From: Bacillus_AD sp051893455
GTDB lineage: Bacteria > Bacillota > Bacilli > Bacillales > DSM-1321
Reading direction: 5' to 3'
Length of the DNA: 64,000 nucleotides
Assembly (NCBI GenBank): GCA_051893455.1
Contig: JBJFHG010000054.1
Location: 160,771 to 224,770 of the forward strand
Made by a program: the position numbers and the translations under genes. Below are positions 61,227 through 64,000 of this stretch, one piece after another. The notes under the pieces are model-generated. The model had not been told where the DNA came from and ran no database searches. It saw only the letters and a list, made by a program, of their open reading frames with translations. Each line of letters opens with the position of its first letter. Position 1 is the first letter of the stretch.

Positions 61227-62384
61227 ATGGACATGATTAATCAGCGGGTGAAAGATATAGAAATTTCCGGAATCAGAAAGTTCTTCAATCTAGTGGCACC
61301 ATATAAAGACGCCATCTCCTTGACGATCGGACAACCTGATTTTCCAACGCCCGCGCATATAAAAGAAGCTGCCAAACAGGCAATTGATGAAAACTATACA
61401 ATCTATACGCACAATGCAGGCTTCATGGAGCTCCGAGAAGCGGCCAGCGCTTATGTAAAGGAAAAGTACGGGCTCTCTTATGATCCCGCTTCCGAGGTGA
61501 TCGTCACCACAGGCGCCAGTGAGGCCATCGACATTTCACTGAGGACGATTTTGACAGAAGGCTGTGAAGTGATCCTCCCCGCTCCTGTCTATCCAGGGTA
61601 CGAACCGATCATTAAATTGTGCGGCGCAACACCTGTCCATGCTGATGTGACAGACAATGCCTTCCGATTGACAGCGGACATCATCGAAAAGCATCTGACA
61701 CCGAGGACAAGGGCCATTATCCTTCCGTACCCCTCCAATCCGACCGGAGTCACTTTAACAAAGCAGGAGCTGAAGGACATCGCAGATCTCATCGCCGATA
61801 AGGAGCTCTTCATAGTTGCCGATGAGATATACAGTGAGCTTACCTTCGAACAAGAACATACAAGTATTGCGGCATTTATTAAGGAGAAAACGATCCTGAT
61901 CAACGGGCTGTCCAAATCACATTCTATGACAGGCTGGCGGATCGGCTTCTTGTTTGCTCCAGCCGACCTGTCCGGACAGATTTTGAAAGTACATCAATAT
62001 AATGTCTCCTGTGCTTCGTCGATTTCACAAAAAGCTGCGCAGGCTGCTTTGACCGAGGGGAAAGAGGATGCGCTTCCGATGAAGAAGGAATATAAAAAAA
62101 GGCGTGACTACGTATATTCTCGGCTAGTCGATATGGGACTTGACGTCGTCAAACCCGACGGCGCCTTCTATTTCTTCGTGAAGATGCCGAAGGGCTATCC
62201 ATCCTCATTCGATTTTGCACTGAAACTTGCCAAAGAAGGAAAAGTGGCTGTCGTTCCGGGCAGTGCATTCTCCTCATACGGCGAAGGTTTCTTTCGTCTC
62301 AGCTATGCTTATGGAATGGACACATTGATAGAAGGGATGAATCGGCTAGAAGCATTCCTCATCTCAAACGTCGAATCAGTTTAA
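61227..62384 (+). CDS. patA: N-acetyl-LL-diaminopimelate aminotransferase PatA
   Basis: A 385-residue fold-type I PLP aminotransferase. The PLP lysine lies in NGLSKSHSMTGWRIGF (~229-244), with TTGASEAIDISLRT (~95-108), PYPSNPTGV (~167-175) and the PVYPGYE segment. In B. subtilis, PatA acts between DapH and DapL in the acetylase DAP pathway. ATG 61227 is 8 bases after GGAGG. Its end overlaps the convergent gene by 26 bp. Confidence 0.92.
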   Translation: MDMINQRVKDIEISGIRKFFNLVAPYKDAISLTIGQPDFPTPAHIKEAAKQAIDENYTIYTHNAGFMELREAASAYVKEKYGLSYDPASEVIVTTGASEAIDISLRTILTEGCEVILPAPVYPGYEPIIKLCGATPVHADVTDNAFRLTADIIEKHLTPRTRAIILPYPSNPTGVTLTKQELKDIADLIADKELFIVADEIYSELTFEQEHTSIAAFIKEKTILINGLSKSHSMTGWRIGFLFAPADLSGQILKVHQYNVSCASSISQKAAQAALTEGKEDALPMKKEYKKRRDYVYSRLVDMGLDVVKPDGAFYFFVKMPKGYPSSFDFALKLAKEGKVAVVPGSAFSSYGEGFFRLSYAYGMDTLIEGMNRLEAFLISNVESV

Positions 62385-62724
62385 TATCGCGATAGCCTTC
62401 TGCTTTATTGGTGGTTACGAGCCTGATTTCCACAAGGCTTCCTTTCAAGGACTGGAGTATTTCCTCCAGTTCTTTTGCGTTTTGCGGCTTATGGAAACCC
62501 AATTCCCTCAGCTCCCTGAGCAGAATGTGAAAACCTGCATTCGTCTCTATGTGGCTGAACTTTGCAGGTAGTTCACCGGGACCTTCCTCTATCAATCTCA
62601 GTGACCACTTAAGCGGCCTAGCGCCATTGATCGTTTTGTCCCGTGAAAAGTCCTCAATCTTCACAACATAATAACCGTCCGGCAGCTCATGGAATCTTTC
62701 TTCAATATCCTCGAATAAACCCAA
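62359..62724 (-). CDS. Small protein of unknown function, DUF669-like in outline
   Basis: A 121-residue protein. TTG 62724 is the start, 7 bases after GGGGGAG. The longer frame to 62814 lacks a site and begins just after a terminator. The layout (GYYVVKIEDFSR at the front, GFHILLRELRELGF in the middle, LKGSLVEIRLVTTN and YRDIKLIRR at the end) recalls the phage DUF669/OB-fold replication-associated proteins. This is only a resemblance. The gene's 3' end overlaps patA by 26 bp. Confidence 0.6.
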   Translation of the reverse strand: MGLFEDIEERFHELPDGYYVVKIEDFSRDKTINGARPLKWSLRLIEEGPGELPAKFSHIETNAGFHILLRELRELGFHKPQNAKELEEILQSLKGSLVEIRLVTTNKAEGYRDIKLIRRLR

Positions 62725-62827
62725 ATGGAATCTCCCCCTTTTCACACTATAAATGATATGAAATAGGTAGCCATTCAAGACCTGTTCCCTGCTATATGGC
62801 CGCGTTCGGATCATTGGAATAACGAAA

Positions 62828-62855
62828 GGGCCCGCTCCATTTATTAGAGCGGGCC
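62828..62855 (-). terminator. Terminator after ykwC-like gene
   Basis: GGCCCGCTC pairs with GAGCGGGCC across a 9-base loop, directly after the stop. On minus it is followed by CTTTCGTTATT, a weak T-run. Confidence 0.7.
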
Positions 62856-62862
62856 TAAGAGC

Positions 62863-63741
62863 CTATTCCCAATATTTGCGCAAGGCTTGGGTGCCACTGT
62901 CCCCTTCGCCTTTTTTTTCAATCTCTTCATACATGCTTTTGCTCAATTCCAAACCTGGGAACTGGAGATCCATCTCTTTTGCCTCTTCCAGGGCAATTTG
63001 CATATCTTTGATGAAATGCTTTACGAAAAAGCCCGGCGAGTAGTCTTCATTGAGGATGCGAGGAGCCAGATTCGATAAACTCCAGCTTGCAGCGGCTCCT
63101 GTAGAGATGCTTTCCAGTACACGTTCCGGCTGTAGCCCTGCTTTTTCTGCATAGACGATAGCTTCCGTGACACCGATCATATTGGAAGCTATCACAATTT
63201 GGTTGCACATTTTTGTATGCTGTCCTGCCCCTGCCGGTCCCTGATAGACAATATTTTTGCCCATGGCTTCAAACAGAGGACAGACTGCCTGATAATCCTC
63301 TTCATCTCCGCCGACCATGATGGCGAGATTGCCTGATTTAGCCCCGATATCGCCTCCAGAAACAGGCGCATCCAATGCCTTCATCCCCTTTTCCTTAGCT
63401 GCTATGTATATTTTTTTGGCAAGTGAAGGTCTTGAAGTGGTCATATCAATCAGGTATGCCCCTTCTCTGCCGTTAGCTATTACACCGTCCTCTCCAAGGT
63501 AGATGTTCTCGACATCGTGCGGATATCCGACGATGGATATGATGACATCCGCTTTCTCTGCCAACGCTTTCGGTGAATCGGCCCATTCAGCCCCTTCCTT
63601 CAAAAGGTTATCCGCTTTTTCTTTTGTCCTCGAATATACCGCCAGGCGAAAGCCGTTTTTCATTAGGTTCGAGGCCATACTGCTCCCCATGACACCTGTA
63701 CCGATGAATCCGATCACAGAATCTTTATTGATACGCTTCAC
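62863..63741 (-). CDS. ykwC: 3-hydroxyisobutyrate dehydrogenase-family oxidoreductase (YkwC-like)
   Basis: A 292-residue beta-hydroxyacid dehydrogenase. N-terminal NAD(P) motif GFIGTGVMGSSMASNLM (~10-26), substrate segment DAPVSGGDIGAKSGNLAIMVGG (~121-142) and the catalytic lysine in HTKMCNQIVIASN (~172-184). Substrate could be 3-hydroxyisobutyrate, tartronate semialdehyde or similar. GTG 63741 follows GGCGGGG by 6 bases. Neighbour patA and a B. subtilis gene ykwC near patA support the name. The upstream open frame is not coding. Confidence 0.85.
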   Translation of the reverse strand: MKRINKDSVIGFIGTGVMGSSMASNLMKNGFRLAVYSRTKEKADNLLKEGAEWADSPKALAEKADVIISIVGYPHDVENIYLGEDGVIANGREGAYLIDMTTSRPSLAKKIYIAAKEKGMKALDAPVSGGDIGAKSGNLAIMVGGDEEDYQAVCPLFEAMGKNIVYQGPAGAGQHTKMCNQIVIASNMIGVTEAIVYAEKAGLQPERVLESISTGAAASWSLSNLAPRILNEDYSPGFFVKHFIKDMQIALEEAKEMDLQFPGLELSKSMYEEIEKKGEGDSGTQALRKYWE

Positions 63742-63802
63742 GTTCTTCCCCGCCTTTCGAAATGCTGCCTCAACCAAATTATAGCATAATCCAGCCATGG
63801 CA

Positions 63803-63834
63803 TAAAAAAATGAGTTGGCCTTTATGGCCAACTC
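63803..63834 (-). terminator. Terminator of an upstream minus-strand gene
   Basis: GAGTTGGCC pairs with GGCCAACTC over a TTTAT loop and the low side has seven A's, reading TTTTTTT on minus. The gene it serves, if any, lies beyond the window; the 120 bp between show nothing coding. Confidence 0.75.
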
Positions 63835-63949
63835 CAATGGGGGAAATGAGAATGTTAGCTGCACTACGAGTCTAACAACTTGCTCCTTCTACATATACCC
63901 GCGATTACCTGATTAAAACATAAAAGGAAAAACATTTTATTTTTTTATA

Positions 63950-64000
63950 AGGCTGTTTTCGCAAACTTTGTTGCCTATGAAGAAGTAGGCTCCAGGTTGC
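63950..64000. repeat. MITE-like repeat, copy 2 (cut by the window edge)
   Basis: Positions 63950-64000 repeat 35724-35774 in the same orientation with a single C/T difference in 51 bp, starting at the terminal AGGCTGTTTTC. The rest is beyond the window. This confirms the 35724-35849 element as a dispersed repeat. Confidence 0.85.

Noticed and set aside
1..64000. tRNA, rRNA, CRISPR arrays, prophage genes
   Set aside because: No cloverleaf with TTCGAATC-type arm in a proper context, no regular repeat-spacer series, no phage structural or integrase genes found by reading.

Overview
The window is a gene-dense piece of a Bacillales (Firmicutes) chromosome. Almost every ribosome-binding site is of the AGGAGG type, TTG and GTG starts are common, and the gene order follows the Bacillus subtilis patA-cheV-yku-pdh-ykt-yla-ftsW-pycA-cta segment closely, but inverted and with gaps and insertions. 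A Spo0M protein and a YhcN/YlaJ gap between ylaI and phoH suggest a relative outside the subtilis group, perhaps Planococcaceae/Sporosarcina-like. That placement is an inference. I see no tRNA, rRNA, CRISPR array or prophage.

Layout. 1-333: 3' end of an AI-2E-type membrane permease. 372-8799: the aa3/caa3 cytochrome oxidase block (ctaM-like gene, ctaG-F-E-D-C-B on minus, divergent ctaA for heme A). 8847-14098: pyruvate carboxylase, ftsW and ylaN. 14299-22232: the yla/ykt block (ylaL, phoH-type ylaK, ylaI, ylaH, typA, ylaF, yktC, ykzI, yktB, yktA). 22263-28566: an accessory stretch with a nitronate monooxygenase-like protein, Spo0M, an SR1/SR1P dual-function small RNA, two small DUF proteins, a decayed group II intron and an EF-G-like GTPase. 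28834-35599: pyruvate dehydrogenase operon pdhABCD with a long leader, lipoprotein ykyA and peptide deformylase. 35724-35849: a 126-bp MITE-like repeat whose second copy begins at the very end of the window. 35896-40471: ykrA, rpoY-rnjA and ktrC. 40532-45742: a heterodimeric ABC exporter and catalase. 45952-50960: dapL, dapH, a CcpC-like regulator, the c-di-AMP receptor DarB, ykuJ and an MBL-fold hydrolase. 51069-57359: glutaredoxin, a secreted protein, the degenerate EAL protein YkuI, fadH, an SLC13 permease and ykuE. 57438-63741: a crcB pair, a proline-rich protein, ykyB, an HD hydrolase, cheV, patA, a small unknown gene and a 3-hydroxyisobutyrate-dehydrogenase-like enzyme.

How the genes work together. 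The window is centred on aerobic carbon metabolism: pyruvate enters acetyl-CoA (PDH) or oxaloacetate (PycA), electrons leave through the Cta oxidase, and probable regulators of these steps lie nearby (SR1, CcpC-like protein, DarB). A second theme is meso-diaminopimelate synthesis by the acetylase route (DapH, PatA, DapL) together with cell-wall/division gene ftsW. A third is RNA and translation upkeep (RNase J1, RpoY, TypA, EF-G-like protein, deformylase).

The least ordinary items are the SR1/SR1P locus with candidate CcpN sites on its promoter, the frameshifted and internally deleted group IIC-type intron sitting directly behind a terminator hairpin, the MITE-like repeat, the structured pdhA leader, and a possible ATC start codon for the HD hydrolase. 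No clearly new multi-gene system (defence, secretion or biosynthetic) was found.
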